Shown here: positions 8,834-18,656 of the stretch, piece after piece
How the letters are laid out: each line of letters opens with the position of its first letter
Position numbering within the stretch: the stretch's first letter is position 1
NCBI RefSeq assembly: GCF_005503555.1
Contig: NZ_SCNG01000001.1
Location: 992,001-1,056,000 of the forward strand
Origin: Rudaea sp. 3F27F6
GTDB lineage: Bacteria > Pseudomonadota > Gammaproteobacteria > Xanthomonadales > Rhodanobacteraceae
Direction: 5' to 3'
DNA length: 64,000 nt
Program-made: the position numbers and the translations under genes
The notes under the pieces: model-generated
The model's input: only the letters and a program-made list of their open reading frames with translations
The model's database searches: none
Told to the model about the DNA's origin: nothing

Positions 8834-11800
8834 TCAAGGACCGTTCACATGGAGTATGCAACTCAATGGGGAAGCGACCGTGGTCGGCACCGACAATGTG
8901 GCACTAGAGCCCGATCCTACGCAGTCGCCAGTCCAGTTCACGATCGTCCCAGAAGAGGGCAGCGCAGTCAGCGTATAAACTGAATTCGGCTGCAACAGTA
9001 CCGGGCAGGTCTGCGTTTTTGCTGCAGCCAACGAACAGGAAGCGCCGTTCGGCGAACTGTTGATCGAAACCGACGCATTGTTGCCATTGTCGGACTGAAT
9101 CGTGAAGTTCGCCGGAATCGGCGCCGGCCCGGTCACGGTCAGGGTACAAGCGAACGAAGCACGTGTCGACGACATATTAAGCGTCGCCGTCTTATTGGGA
9201 TTGCCAGGCACGGGTATGCAATCGCCACTCCAGCCAATGATTGTAGTTCCCGTACCCGCAATCGGGTTCGGCGTGAGCGTATAGGTCTGGCCGCTCTGCA
9301 ATAGCACGCTGCACGAACTTGATGTGCCGGACAGGCTGCAGTTGCCCTGGTTGATTCCCGACAAATCGCTCGTTACATAGGCGTTCGCTACAGCGTTATT
9401 GATAGATACCAGGTTGATGGTCACTGGCAGCAGACCCGGCTGCGTGCCGCTGATGATCAGCGTACAACTGAGCGACGACGCATTCGCAGGTACGGCCAAT
9501 GTCGCTGTAACCGTGGTCGGATAAACGTTGGGCGCCGGTGGCGGCGTCGTATTCTGACAGTCCCCAGACCAGCCAACGAACCTACCCGCAGTGATGACGC
9601 CGGTCAGCGTAACCGGTGAAGACGCAGGGTCGACCTGAGGTGTGCAGGACTGCGATGTGCCCGCGATATTGCAGGATACGCCGTTGGCAAAGCCAGTGAC
9701 CGAAGCAATCACGGATTGCGCGTTGTCCGACTTGATCGTCATTGCTACCGGCACGGTCGCAACCGTGCCTGGGCCGTTGACGACGAGCGTACAACTCACC
9801 TGCGTCACCCCGGTCGCGGGCACAGCGAGGTTCGCCGTGTTCCCAGTGCCCGAACAATCACCGGCCCAGCCAACCACCGTCGTGCCGCTGGATACCGATG
9901 CCGTCAGTCCATAGCTCGTGCCGGCCGCCAACTGACTGGTGCAGTTCTGGGTCAGGCCCGTCAAACTGCAAGCTACCCCGCCGGGCGCACTGCTGATACT
10001 TGCCGTCGCGGTCTTGCCGTTATTCGACTGGATCGTGATGTTGCCCTTGACCGGTGAAGTCAGCGCTCCACCGCTTACCTGCAGATTGCAAGTCAGAGTC
10101 TGCGCCGTAGCAGTGGCGGCAGGCACGGAAAGTGTTGCCGTATTGCCTCCGCTCGACTGACAGTCGCCAGTGAAACCAACGATCACTGACGGACTCACTG
10201 GGGTCGCAGTCAGCGTGTAATTGCCCGCTGCAGGTGTCGCACTGCAGGATTGCGTCGTCCCGTTGGACAGATTGCACGACAGCCCGCCAGGCTGGCTCGA
10301 CAGCGAAGCAGTCGCACTGGATCCGTTGACCGAACTAATTGTCATGTTGACCGTGACCGGTTTCGGCGCAACGTAGCCGGGGCAGCGCGGATCAGTGGTA
10401 ACGCCAGCGCATAGATCAGTCCCTTTGAGATTGACCGTTACCGTCGGCGAACCCGAAGGCGTTGTAAAGGTGCAACTGCCCGATTTGGGACTGCCGTAAC
10501 CGTCGAGATTAGCGATGATAGCCGCACTCGTCACGCCACTCACATTCGTCACTCCAGGCGGCGACGACAAGCCAATCGTATCGCCAGTACAACTGCCGCT
10601 AAGCTGAGTATTCGCCACCGGCACGCCATTTGCGGAGAGCAAAGTCAGCGTGACGCTGCCTCCTGAGCCGCCAAGGACCGACGGGGTAGCGAGCAGAATG
10701 AGATTACCGCCGGCAGTGATCGGCACAGCAACAGCTGCGCTCGGCGCGGTGCTAAAGGGGACGTTGAAGGTCAGTGTTGGTGCTGCAGTAGAACCACCAG
10801 TCGTGGCACTGGCGATGCCTGCCGTTTTGACCTGAACGACTAGACAACCGGAGGCATCGGTCAAGTCATCCGTCCATCCGGAATTGGTATGCCCATCGAC
10901 CGAACCGGAACCTGCGCCGAGATTACTGAAATTGAAATTAAAGCGGACTCCAGGGATCGGAATGCGCAGAGCATCAACAACGCATACCGTCATCGGAATG
11001 GGCAGATTACCGGGAACCGGGTTCGGGCTGGCTGTAATGCTCGGTTCGGCTAGCGAAGGGTAAACCGTCACCATCGCGTCGGTTACGATACGCGTGCCCC
11101 CGATCGGCAACGGATTCGTGGAAAGACCCTGCGCCCATATCACCACGCCACGATTGAGCTGAGATACCGGGTAGTTCAGCGTCGTCGAGGCGGTACCGGT
11201 AACTGTCGCGCGACCCAAGCTGTCAGTCATCGCCGGCGAATTGATATTACCGATCGTTGCACGGCCGACTACGTAGGGCAGCGGATCCGTCAGTGTTGAA
11301 GAGCTAGTGGTCGCGCTGAGGTTAAACGGAAAACCGGTTATCAATTGAGTTTCGCTTTGCACTCCGATGATGCCGACTGCGCTCTCGAAATCATCGTTGC
11401 CCGCCGGTGCGCCATGCTTTTGCTTGCCGAGCACAATGAGCTTGTCGCCCGGACTGGTACCGCCGCCCGCGGTACGGAAGCCACCTTCGGGCGCGCTGAA
11501 ATAGACCGATCCGGGCTGTAACGTGCCGTCCCAGCCGCAAATCTGGAACGCGCCAAAGCCGTTGCAGGACGAAAGGAAATTAGGGTCCTGCGGGGTATCT
11601 ATCACGCCGAAGAGGATCGGCGTGCCCGCAGGCACCGGATTGCCCTGACGATCTGTCGCAATTGCACTGACGGTGAGGCTGTATGTCGCATCAGGCTGTG
11701 TCGGAACCGTGCCACCTGGTGGAGACGACGCTGTGACGCCGTTAACCGCGACTGCATTGACCTTCGGCGATGTGATGGTGAGGCTATAGAGCTGGCCATC

Positions 11801-13081
11801 CGAGACGATTACCGTCGTCGTTGCCGAGATCGGTGCGGTAATTCCGTTGTCTATGTTGCCGTCGAAACCATCAACCGTTGCCTTGATTTGCACGGGGCCT
11901 TGCACCGATCCGGCTAGCAGACTGATGTACGCTGCTCCACCTCTCGTCGCCGTCTTGACCGAACTCCCACTTTGGATGGTGCCGCTCGCATCCATGGAGT
12001 ACAGAGTAGCGTCGGTGCCCATCGGACCGATGATCTGAAACTGCACGTTGTTCGTGCCGAAATCCGGATCGTCGACTGCCGAACCACCGCCGTCTACCAC
12101 CGTGGCCTTTATCGTCTTGCTCTGCGGGCCGTTGCCACCGTTGATGTAAACGCCACCGGTACTTTGCGACAGAGTCACCGCACCCGGCATTCCACCGCGC
12201 ACTCGGTTGACGGTGATGGTCACCGGCTGCGCACTCAAAGTGCGATTAGTTTCCGGATCAAGCGCGCTGACCGTCAATGTGGCAGTGCCTGGTACGTCGC
12301 CCGCGCTGACAAAAATCGTGCCGACTCCCGCGACAACATTAACCGTACCGCTGCCGAGCAACGTAAGAAACTCGTTGCCTTCCGCCGTTGGCGGATTTTT
12401 CGTTTGCCCCACCCAAGGCGTGCTCGGATCATCCAACGTGGAGAATGCGGCCACTCCCACCGGTGATATGGCAACATTGACCTTACCGTTGAGCGGCTGC
12501 CCCGAGATCAATCCGGTCCACTGCACTTTCAGCTCGGCCATATAGGGTGAACCCAAATACGGGCCTATGTTGTCTCTGTTCTGCGGCAGTGTTGCTGTGT
12601 TCGGGGTGACCTGCAGACTTGAGTTGCTGCTACCTCCGGAAGTTACTTTGATCGTCGTACGATTGACGACCGTGTTCGGATACCCATTGGATGGCGGCAG
12701 AGAAACCGTGATCGTCGCCGTCGCAGGGTCGACGCCCTTGTAATTGCCGGCGATGAAGACAAAAGAAGCTACGCCGCCAATCAAGGAGCTAGTGCTGCCG
12801 CTCGCAGCGCCGCCTGAACCCACCCCCGCGATCGTACCAAGTGACGAAGGCGACACCGTCGCACTGATGACCGTTCCGTCGGCTTCGGGAGTGCCGTTGC
12901 GCCGAGTAACGGTCACCGTCACAGTCGCCGTCGAGTTGGAGCTAACTGATGGTGAAGACAAGTCGACCCTCACAGTGTCGGCCGGCGGGGGGCCGAATCC
13001 AGACGCGTACGCCTGCCCGTCGCCTACGACGAGAAGCAATGGGCCGAACAACATCGCGAGGAAACGAATCGGCGTTTTCAT
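8834..13081 (-). CDS. Giant secreted Ig-like protein with five Cys-containing C-terminal repeats
   Basis: The protein has 1415 residues, starting with a signal peptide (MKTPIRFLAMLFGPLLLVVGDGQAYAS). Residues 30-900 are Thr/Ser/Gly/Val-rich beta sequence resembling bacterial Ig-like (Big_1, invasin/intimin type) domains, for example the stretch around VDLSSPSVSSNSTATVTVTV. Residues 906-1415 are five repeats of about 92-110 residues. Each carries C-x-L...C...YTLT...GW-x-GDC...A-x-L-x-VP...C-x-L, which resembles divergent InlB-B-type repeats. There is no autotransporter barrel, sortase motif or membrane anchor at the C-terminus. A GGAG precedes the ATG, and pilQ ends 77 bp upstream on the same strand with no obvious terminator between them. 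A surface or adhesin role, possibly linked to the pilus, is inference. Base composition looks less GC-rich than the neighbouring genes. Confidence 0.85.
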   Translation of the reverse strand: MKTPIRFLAMLFGPLLLVVGDGQAYASGFGPPPADTVRVDLSSPSVSSNSTATVTVTVTRRNGTPEADGTVISATVSPSSLGTIAGVGSGGAASGSTSSLIGGVASFVFIAGNYKGVDPATATITVSLPPSNGYPNTVVNRTTIKVTSGGSSNSSLQVTPNTATLPQNRDNIGPYLGSPYMAELKVQWTGLISGQPLNGKVNVAISPVGVAAFSTLDDPSTPWVGQTKNPPTAEGNEFLTLLGSGTVNVVAGVGTIFVSAGDVPGTATLTVSALDPETNRTLSAQPVTITVNRVRGGMPGAVTLSQSTGGVYINGGNGPQSKTIKATVVDGGGSAVDDPDFGTNNVQFQIIGPMGTDATLYSMDASGTIQSGSSVKTATRGGAAYISLLAGSVQGPVQIKATVDGFDGNIDNGITAPISATTTVIVSDGQLYSLTITSPKVNAVAVNGVTASSPPGGTVPTQPDATYSLTVSAIATDRQGNPVPAGTPILFGVIDTPQDPNFLSSCNGFGAFQICGWDGTLQPGSVYFSAPEGGFRTAGGGTSPGDKLIVLGKQKHGAPAGNDDFESAVGIIGVQSETQLITGFPFNLSATTSSSTLTDPLPYVVGRATIGNINSPAMTDSLGRATVTGTASTTLNYPVSQLNRGVVIWAQGLSTNPLPIGGTRIVTDAMVTVYPSLAEPSITASPNPVPGNLPIPMTVCVVDALRIPIPGVRFNFNFSNLGAGSGSVDGHTNSGWTDDLTDASGCLVVQVKTAGIASATTGGSTAAPTLTFNVPFSTAPSAAVAVPITAGGNLILLATPSVLGGSGGSVTLTLLSANGVPVANTQLSGSCTGDTIGLSSPPGVTNVSGVTSAAIIANLDGYGSPKSGSCTFTTPSGSPTVTVNLKGTDLCAGVTTDPRCPGYVAPKPVTVNMTISSVNGSSATASLSSQPGGLSCNLSNGTTQSCSATPAAGNYTLTATPVSPSVIVGFTGDCQSSGGNTATLSVPAATATAQTLTCNLQVSGGALTSPVKGNITIQSNNGKTATASISSAPGGVACSLTGLTQNCTSQLAAGTSYGLTASVSSGTTVVGWAGDCSGTGNTANLAVPATGVTQVSCTLVVNGPGTVATVPVAMTIKSDNAQSVIASVTGFANGVSCNIAGTSQSCTPQVDPASSPVTLTGVITAGRFVGWSGDCQNTTPPPAPNVYPTTVTATLAVPANASSLSCTLIISGTQPGLLPVTINLVSINNAVANAYVTSDLSGINQGNCSLSGTSSSCSVLLQSGQTYTLTPNPIAGTGTTIIGWSGDCIPVPGNPNKTATLNMSSTRASFACTLTVTGPAPIPANFTIQSDNGNNASVSINSSPNGASCSLAAAKTQTCPVLLQPNSVYTLTALPSSGTIVNWTGDCVGSGSSATLSVPTTVASPLSCILHVNGP
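8837..10366 (-). repeat. Five tandem repeats of about 100 codons in the Ig-like protein
   Basis: The repeat units are residues 906-1009, 1010-1108, 1109-1218, 1219-1323 and 1324-1415. Conserved positions include an N-terminal ITIQS-NG type strand, a Cys-x-Leu, a second Cys about ten residues on, YTLTA, GW(S/A/T)GDC, ATL-x-VP and a final C-T-L-x-V-x-GP. The repeats are divergent at DNA level, so this looks like an old duplication rather than a recent slippage array. Confidence 0.8.
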
Positions 13082-13158
13082 AGTTGACTCCGGTATTGCT
13101 ACGGCTGTTCTTGCGAGTGGGAAAAATGAGTTTGTGGAACAGTTGGAACCCGACGTGA

Positions 13159-15411
13159 CTATTTCAGGTTCTCGTCGAGAATCTTGGGAGTGACGAAAAT
13201 CAACAATTCCGCCTTATTGTTCGACTTCTGGACATTACGGAAAAACGCCCCAAGCCCTGGCAAATCGCCGAAGAAAGGTACCTTGGTAACGGCGTTCTGC
13301 TTATCGAATTCATAGACGCCACCGAGGACGACGGTCTGGCCGTTATCGACCAGTACCGCTGTGCTCATCTCGCGCTTGTCGATGATCGGATAGGAGCCCG
13401 ACTGGTTCGTGTAATAGCCGGCGAGCGCGTCTTTCTTCACTTCGAGATTGAGGAAAACTCGGCCGTCTGCGGTGATAGTCGGTGTCACCTTTAGACCGAG
13501 CACCGCATCCTTGAAAGACACGGTCGGCAGCGCGGCACCGCCGCCGGTCGAGGTAATGGTCGAATACGGAATTTCCTGCCCCTGGGTAATGTTAGCTTCC
13601 TGCTGATTCGCGGTGACGACACGCGGACTGGAAATCAACTCACTGCGGCCTTCGGTTTGGCCTGCCGAAATTTCAAGATCGAGCAGATAGTTGGCGCCAA
13701 GCACCGACAGGCCGATGCTGCCTGCCTGTGTGGTAGTTGTCGGCAGATTAACGTTGAGACGGTCGCCGAGACTGGTCGCCCCGGTCGTAGTGGACGTGCG
13801 CCCTCCGGCCACTCCTGGCGGGTTCACAGGGAGCGCATCGCCGAGAGTTTGGCGATTGGCGAACGCTTGATTGATCATGTACTGAGAGCCGTTCAAATTG
13901 CCGCTTGTCGTTACAACCTGGCTACCTACCTTGCCCGCACCCGTGATGCCGAACTTGGCCCCAAGCTCACGCGCAAAATTGTCGGTCGCAACAACAATAC
14001 GTGCTTCAATCAGCACCTGCTGCACGGGCTTGTCGAGTTTGGCAACGAGTTCGCGGATCGAACGCACCTTTTCGGGCGTGTCTATCACAAGCAAGGTATT
14101 GGTACGGTCATCGGCAGATACGCGCCCGCGGTCGGAAAGGAACCCACTGCCAGCCGCCGGCGCTGCACCTCCACTTCCACCACCCGCGCTGCCTCCCTGG
14201 TTGCTCTGCTTGGATTTTTGTGTCAGCAAGTCGGCGATATCTTTGGCCTTGCCATAGCTGATCGGAATGTACTCGGTCACCGTTTCGCTGACCTGCTGAA
14301 GCTTGAGCTTGGCATCGGCGATCGCCTGCTCGCGGTCCGCAATTTCTTTCTGCGGCGCCACCCAGATCACATTGCCGTTCTGACGTTTGTCGAGGCCTTT
14401 GGCCTGCAGCACGATGTCGAGCGCTTGATCCCAGGGCACGTTGTTCAAGCGCAGCGTGACATTACCGGTAACGCTGTCCGCGACGACGATATTGAGTTCC
14501 GACATCTGTGCAATCAACTGGAGAACCGCGCGCGCCGGAATGTCCTGGAAATCGAACGTGACGCGGCTGCCCGAATAGACCGGCGGCGCATTCGGATCTT
14601 TTTTCTCTTTTTCCTTCGCCTGAGATATCTCGACGATGTATTGATTGCCGGTCTGATAAGCGAGCTGCTCGAACGGCGCCTTGGCGGTGATTTCCATATG
14701 CGCGCCGCCGGCTTTGCTGCGCGTCTCTACGAACTGCACCGGCGTGGCGAAATCGAGCACATCGAGGCGTTGCGCGAGCTGGGTCGGCAGACGTGCGTTG
14801 TAGATCTCAAGCAGAATCTTGTCGCCTTGGCGCTTCAGATCGGCGCTCGAACCTTCACCCGAGAAGGTGATGATGATGCGGCCTTCGCCATTCTTGCCGC
14901 GGCGAAAGTCGATGTTCGAGACTTCCTGGGCCACCGCACCGACGCTCTTGGTCTGATCACCGGCAGCGATTGCCGCCGTGACGTTGGCCGCGTTGCCGTT
15001 GTTGACGACAAGGACGAAGTTGTTGCCGTCGGCGCGCGTTTCGTAGCTCGATGCGCGATACAGGTCGACGACGGCGCGCGTGCGGCCAGCGGCCTCAGCG
15101 ATGTTGATCGCGCTCGTCGCGCCGCTGCCGACTTCGATATGGCGCTGGCTCACAGCAGAACGTGTGCCTGGGATATCCAGCGCGATGCGCGGCGGGTTTT
15201 CCGTCGTGAATACACGCGTGCCTTCTGCGGGCCCGCTGAGTTTGAACGTGATCTGCACACGGCCGCCGGAAAGCGGCGCGAAGCCGACGTCCTGCAGCAC
15301 GTTTTCCGCGCGCGCAGGCGGCGCCGCGAGTACGGCCAGGAGAAGTCCGAGCATCGCGCCGAATCGCTGTGCGCCGGGCCGTCCAATCAAGCCCGCGTTG
15401 GTCCACTTCAT
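13159..15411 (-). CDS. pilQ: Type IV pilus secretin PilQ
   Basis: From the ATG at 15411 (GGGGA 8 bp upstream) the protein has 750 residues and a signal peptide ending PPARA/EN. An alternative ATG at 15435 adds 8 residues. In order there are two AMIN domains (about residues 40-135 and 165-270), a secretin/TonB short N-terminal domain (VTFDFQDIPARAVLQLIAQM) and an N1 domain (VTEYIPISYGKAKDIADLL). A Gly/Ser/Ala-rich linker comes next, and then the secretin barrel with EIPYSTI and the final FRN...KAELLIFVTPKIL. PilQ forms the outer-membrane pore through which the pilus passes. It is the last of the five canonical pil genes here and is followed 77 bp later by the Ig-like gene. Confidence 0.97.
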   Translation of the reverse strand: MKWTNAGLIGRPGAQRFGAMLGLLLAVLAAPPARAENVLQDVGFAPLSGGRVQITFKLSGPAEGTRVFTTENPPRIALDIPGTRSAVSQRHIEVGSGATSAINIAEAAGRTRAVVDLYRASSYETRADGNNFVLVVNNGNAANVTAAIAAGDQTKSVGAVAQEVSNIDFRRGKNGEGRIIITFSGEGSSADLKRQGDKILLEIYNARLPTQLAQRLDVLDFATPVQFVETRSKAGGAHMEITAKAPFEQLAYQTGNQYIVEISQAKEKEKKDPNAPPVYSGSRVTFDFQDIPARAVLQLIAQMSELNIVVADSVTGNVTLRLNNVPWDQALDIVLQAKGLDKRQNGNVIWVAPQKEIADREQAIADAKLKLQQVSETVTEYIPISYGKAKDIADLLTQKSKQSNQGGSAGGGSGGAAPAAGSGFLSDRGRVSADDRTNTLLVIDTPEKVRSIRELVAKLDKPVQQVLIEARIVVATDNFARELGAKFGITGAGKVGSQVVTTSGNLNGSQYMINQAFANRQTLGDALPVNPPGVAGGRTSTTTGATSLGDRLNVNLPTTTTQAGSIGLSVLGANYLLDLEISAGQTEGRSELISSPRVVTANQQEANITQGQEIPYSTITSTGGGAALPTVSFKDAVLGLKVTPTITADGRVFLNLEVKKDALAGYYTNQSGSYPIIDKREMSTAVLVDNGQTVVLGGVYEFDKQNAVTKVPFFGDLPGLGAFFRNVQKSNNKAELLIFVTPKILDENLK

Positions 15412-15469
15412 GGTATTCCCCAATTCAATGTTCATTGCGCAGGTTCAACCCGCCGATTCCAATTCGCCG

Positions 15470-16012
15470 CTATTTCGCATTCGCACCGATTTCGATCGCC
15501 GCCGGCCGTTCCATCCAGCCACCGTTGCCGTTGCTGATCAGCTCGACCAGATCGATGCTGTTCGCGCTGACCGCCTTGATCTTGCCGTTGTTCTGGCCGA
15601 CGTAATTGCCCGGCCGCACCGTCGATACCGTCCCCTCCGGATCGCGGATCAATCCGAGCATGCTCGCTCCGGCACCGATCGTGCCGACCATCTTCAAGCT
15701 GTCGAGCGCAAAGTCTTCGAGTTTTTCCTTCGGATGCGGATCGGGCATGGCGACCTTTTCCGCTTCTTCGGCCTTCTGCTCGGCGAGGCTCGGTGCAAAC
15801 GGGTCACGCTGGGCCTGCGCCTTGTACTCGAAGGTTTCGAAGGTTTTGAGCACGGGCAGCGGCGGCAGAGGTCCGCCGGGCAAATTCTTTTCGTCGGCAA
15901 CCCACTTGCGCAGATCGGCGTCGCCTTTCATGCAGCCGGCGAGCGCCAACAGCAACGGCACGATCAGGCCCCAACGCGCGGACTTGGCGCGGCGCATCGA
16001 TAATCCGCTCAT
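15470..16012 (-). CDS. pilP: Type IV pilus lipoprotein PilP
   Basis: The protein has 180 residues. A lipoprotein signal ends in the lipobox LALAGC (Cys about residue 27). A proline-rich linker (PGGPLPPLP) and an RDPFAPS motif precede a small C-terminal beta domain (LDSLKMVGTIG...VRPGNYVGQNNGKI). This is the usual PilP arrangement: membrane anchor, flexible linker and homology region that contacts PilQ. The start overlaps pilO by 4 bp. Confidence 0.96.
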   Translation of the reverse strand: MSGLSMRRAKSARWGLIVPLLLALAGCMKGDADLRKWVADEKNLPGGPLPPLPVLKTFETFEYKAQAQRDPFAPSLAEQKAEEAEKVAMPDPHPKEKLEDFALDSLKMVGTIGAGASMLGLIRDPEGTVSTVRPGNYVGQNNGKIKAVSANSIDLVELISNGNGGWMERPAAIEIGANAK

Positions 16013-16677
16013 TGGGCCGCCTTCGCCGGCGCACCCGGCTTCTTCGGCGCGGCCGCCTCGGCTTCGTCTTCGTCGACATAGCGATAAGTCTTCACGATGC
16101 CTTCGAGCGTCAACATGCCCGGAGCGGGACTGCCCTTACCGCCGGCCGCTTGAGTCGGCTTCAAGGCCACATCGTGCATGGTCAGGATCACGACGCGCGG
16201 CAGGCGCGCGACTTCGCTGATGAAAGTCCCGAACTGATGATAAGTGCCGAGCATGCGTAAGGTGATCGGCTTTTCCGCGTAGAACCCTTCTTGGATCGTT
16301 TCCGCGCCGGGCTCGAACAACTGCGTTTCCAGACCCGCGGACAGCGCCGCGCGCGACACATCGTCGAGCAGCTCGGGCATCTCCGTCTTGCCGGGCAGCT
16401 GGCGCAACAACTGGCGCAGGATTTCTCGCATGTCGTCGAGCTGCGTCTTCAACTTTTCCAGATTGACGACCTTGAGCTGTTTGTCGTGGAAATCCTTCTT
16501 GAGATCGATTTCCTGCTTCTGTTTTTGCGCGAGCGTGTCGGACTGACCACTGATCGACCACCACCAACCGAGAAACAGCAGCAGAACGAAGAGCAAGCCG
16601 CACGCGGCATACTTGACGCTGTCCGGCCAGCTACCAATGTTATTGCGATCGAGATTGCGCAGGTCGGAGAGCTTCAC
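16009..16677 (-). CDS. pilO: Type IV pilus inner-membrane protein PilO
   Basis: Using the GTG at 16677, the protein has 222 residues. This GTG overlaps the stop of pilN (GTGA) and has GGGGAG 7 bp upstream. A cytoplasmic N-terminus (VKLSDLRNLDRNNIGSWP) is followed by one membrane helix (AACGLLFVLLLFLGWWWSI). A coiled coil (about residues 50-100) and a ferredoxin-like periplasmic domain come next. PilO pairs with PilN to form the periplasmic part of the alignment complex. It lies within a tightly overlapping operon. Confidence 0.95.
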   Translation of the reverse strand: MKLSDLRNLDRNNIGSWPDSVKYAACGLLFVLLLFLGWWWSISGQSDTLAQKQKQEIDLKKDFHDKQLKVVNLEKLKTQLDDMREILRQLLRQLPGKTEMPELLDDVSRAALSAGLETQLFEPGAETIQEGFYAEKPITLRMLGTYHQFGTFISEVARLPRVVILTMHDVALKPTQAAGGKGSPAPGMLTLEGIVKTYRYVDEDEAEAAAPKKPGAPAKAAQ

Positions 16678-17317
16678 GATGCACTCCCCGCCGACGAGAT
16701 GGCAGCCTGCGCGGTCGGCTTGCCCGCAGGCGCCGCGGGTTTTGCAGGCGTACCGGGCGCTGCGACATCGGGTTGCTCGGGTGAACGCAACTTGACCGTT
16801 AGGCCGAATTCGTAACGATTGCGCTTGTCGTCGCCTTTGATCTCGGTCTTCTGCAGATCCGAGCCTTGCATCCACTGCGACGAATTCAGATTCCGCATAT
16901 AACTTGACACGTCACCATTGGCCTGCGCCACGCCTTGCACTGCAAGTGCGTTGCCGCTCTGCTTGATCGAGGTCAGACGCACGCCTTCGGGGATAGTCCT
17001 GACCAACTCGTCGAACAGATGCACCATCTGCGAACGGCTGGCCTGCAGTTGTTCGATGATCTGTTTGCGCGCGAGCAGCTTGGCCTTGGTCGTCTCGAGA
17101 TCCTTGATCTCGGTGAGCTTGCCTTCGAGCTGTTTGATTTCCCCACTCAAATAAGCATTGCGCGCGCCCTGATCTTCGATGCGCATATCCATCCAATAGC
17201 CCCACGCGAACCAGGCGAGAACGGCCGCCGCGGCCGCCGCGCCGAGCATCGTGTAGAAGTCGCGTTCGCGCTGGCGGCGCCGCTCTGCGCGCCAGGGTAG
17301 TAGGTTGATTGTGGCCA

Positions 17318-17318
<1 letters not shown>
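16674..17318 (-). CDS. pilN: Type IV pilus inner-membrane protein PilN
   Basis: From the ATG at 17318, which shares one base with the pilM stop, the protein has 214 residues. The conserved N-terminal INLLPWR motif, the part of PilN that docks into PilM, is at residues 4-10. A membrane helix (about 24-43), a coiled coil and a C-terminal alpha/beta domain follow. The last 35 or so residues form an Ala/Pro-rich tail. It works with PilM, PilO and PilP to link the cytoplasmic motor to the secretin. Confidence 0.95.
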
Positions 17319-18397
<1,079 letters not shown>

Positions 18398-18435
18398 TCA
18401 CTAAAGCGTTTGTAAACAAAGAGAACGCGTCGCCC

Positions 18436-18464
18436 ATTAAACCGGATTGTTAAATTTTTGGCAA
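18436..18464 (-). promoter_or_regulatory. Probable sigma-70 promoter of the pilMNOPQ operon
   Basis: Read on the minus strand, a TTGCCA (-35, 18459-18464) and a TTTAAT (-10, 18436-18441) are separated by exactly 17 bp, about 50 bp upstream of pilM. The surrounding sequence is unusually AT-rich for this genome. Confidence 0.5.
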
Positions 18465-18610
18465 TGGGGAAAACTGCTGGACGAACAAACACTTCCCGAA
18501 AATATTTAGAGAACTGCATCGCGTTTTACCCGAAATGAATGACAGATGATCGCTTGCGCACCGCCCGCGTTTCGCCAGAATCCTCCCTACCGACCCCACC
18601 GGTACCCGCA

Positions 18611-18616
18611 TATAAT
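18611..18616 (+). promoter_or_regulatory. Probable -10 element of the mrcA promoter
   Basis: A perfect TATAAT lies 41 bp before the mrcA ATG. The -35 position at 17-bp spacing (TACCGA) matches poorly, so activity may depend on an activator or be modest. Confidence 0.45.
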
Positions 18617-18656
18617 TCCATGATCTCGCCCGTCTCGGGCCCGCCGACACTACTGC

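Noticed and set aside
13657-15537. Plus-strand frame of 626 codons opposite pilQ
   Set aside because: It is antisense to a complete secretin gene, and its composition is typical of a shadow frame.
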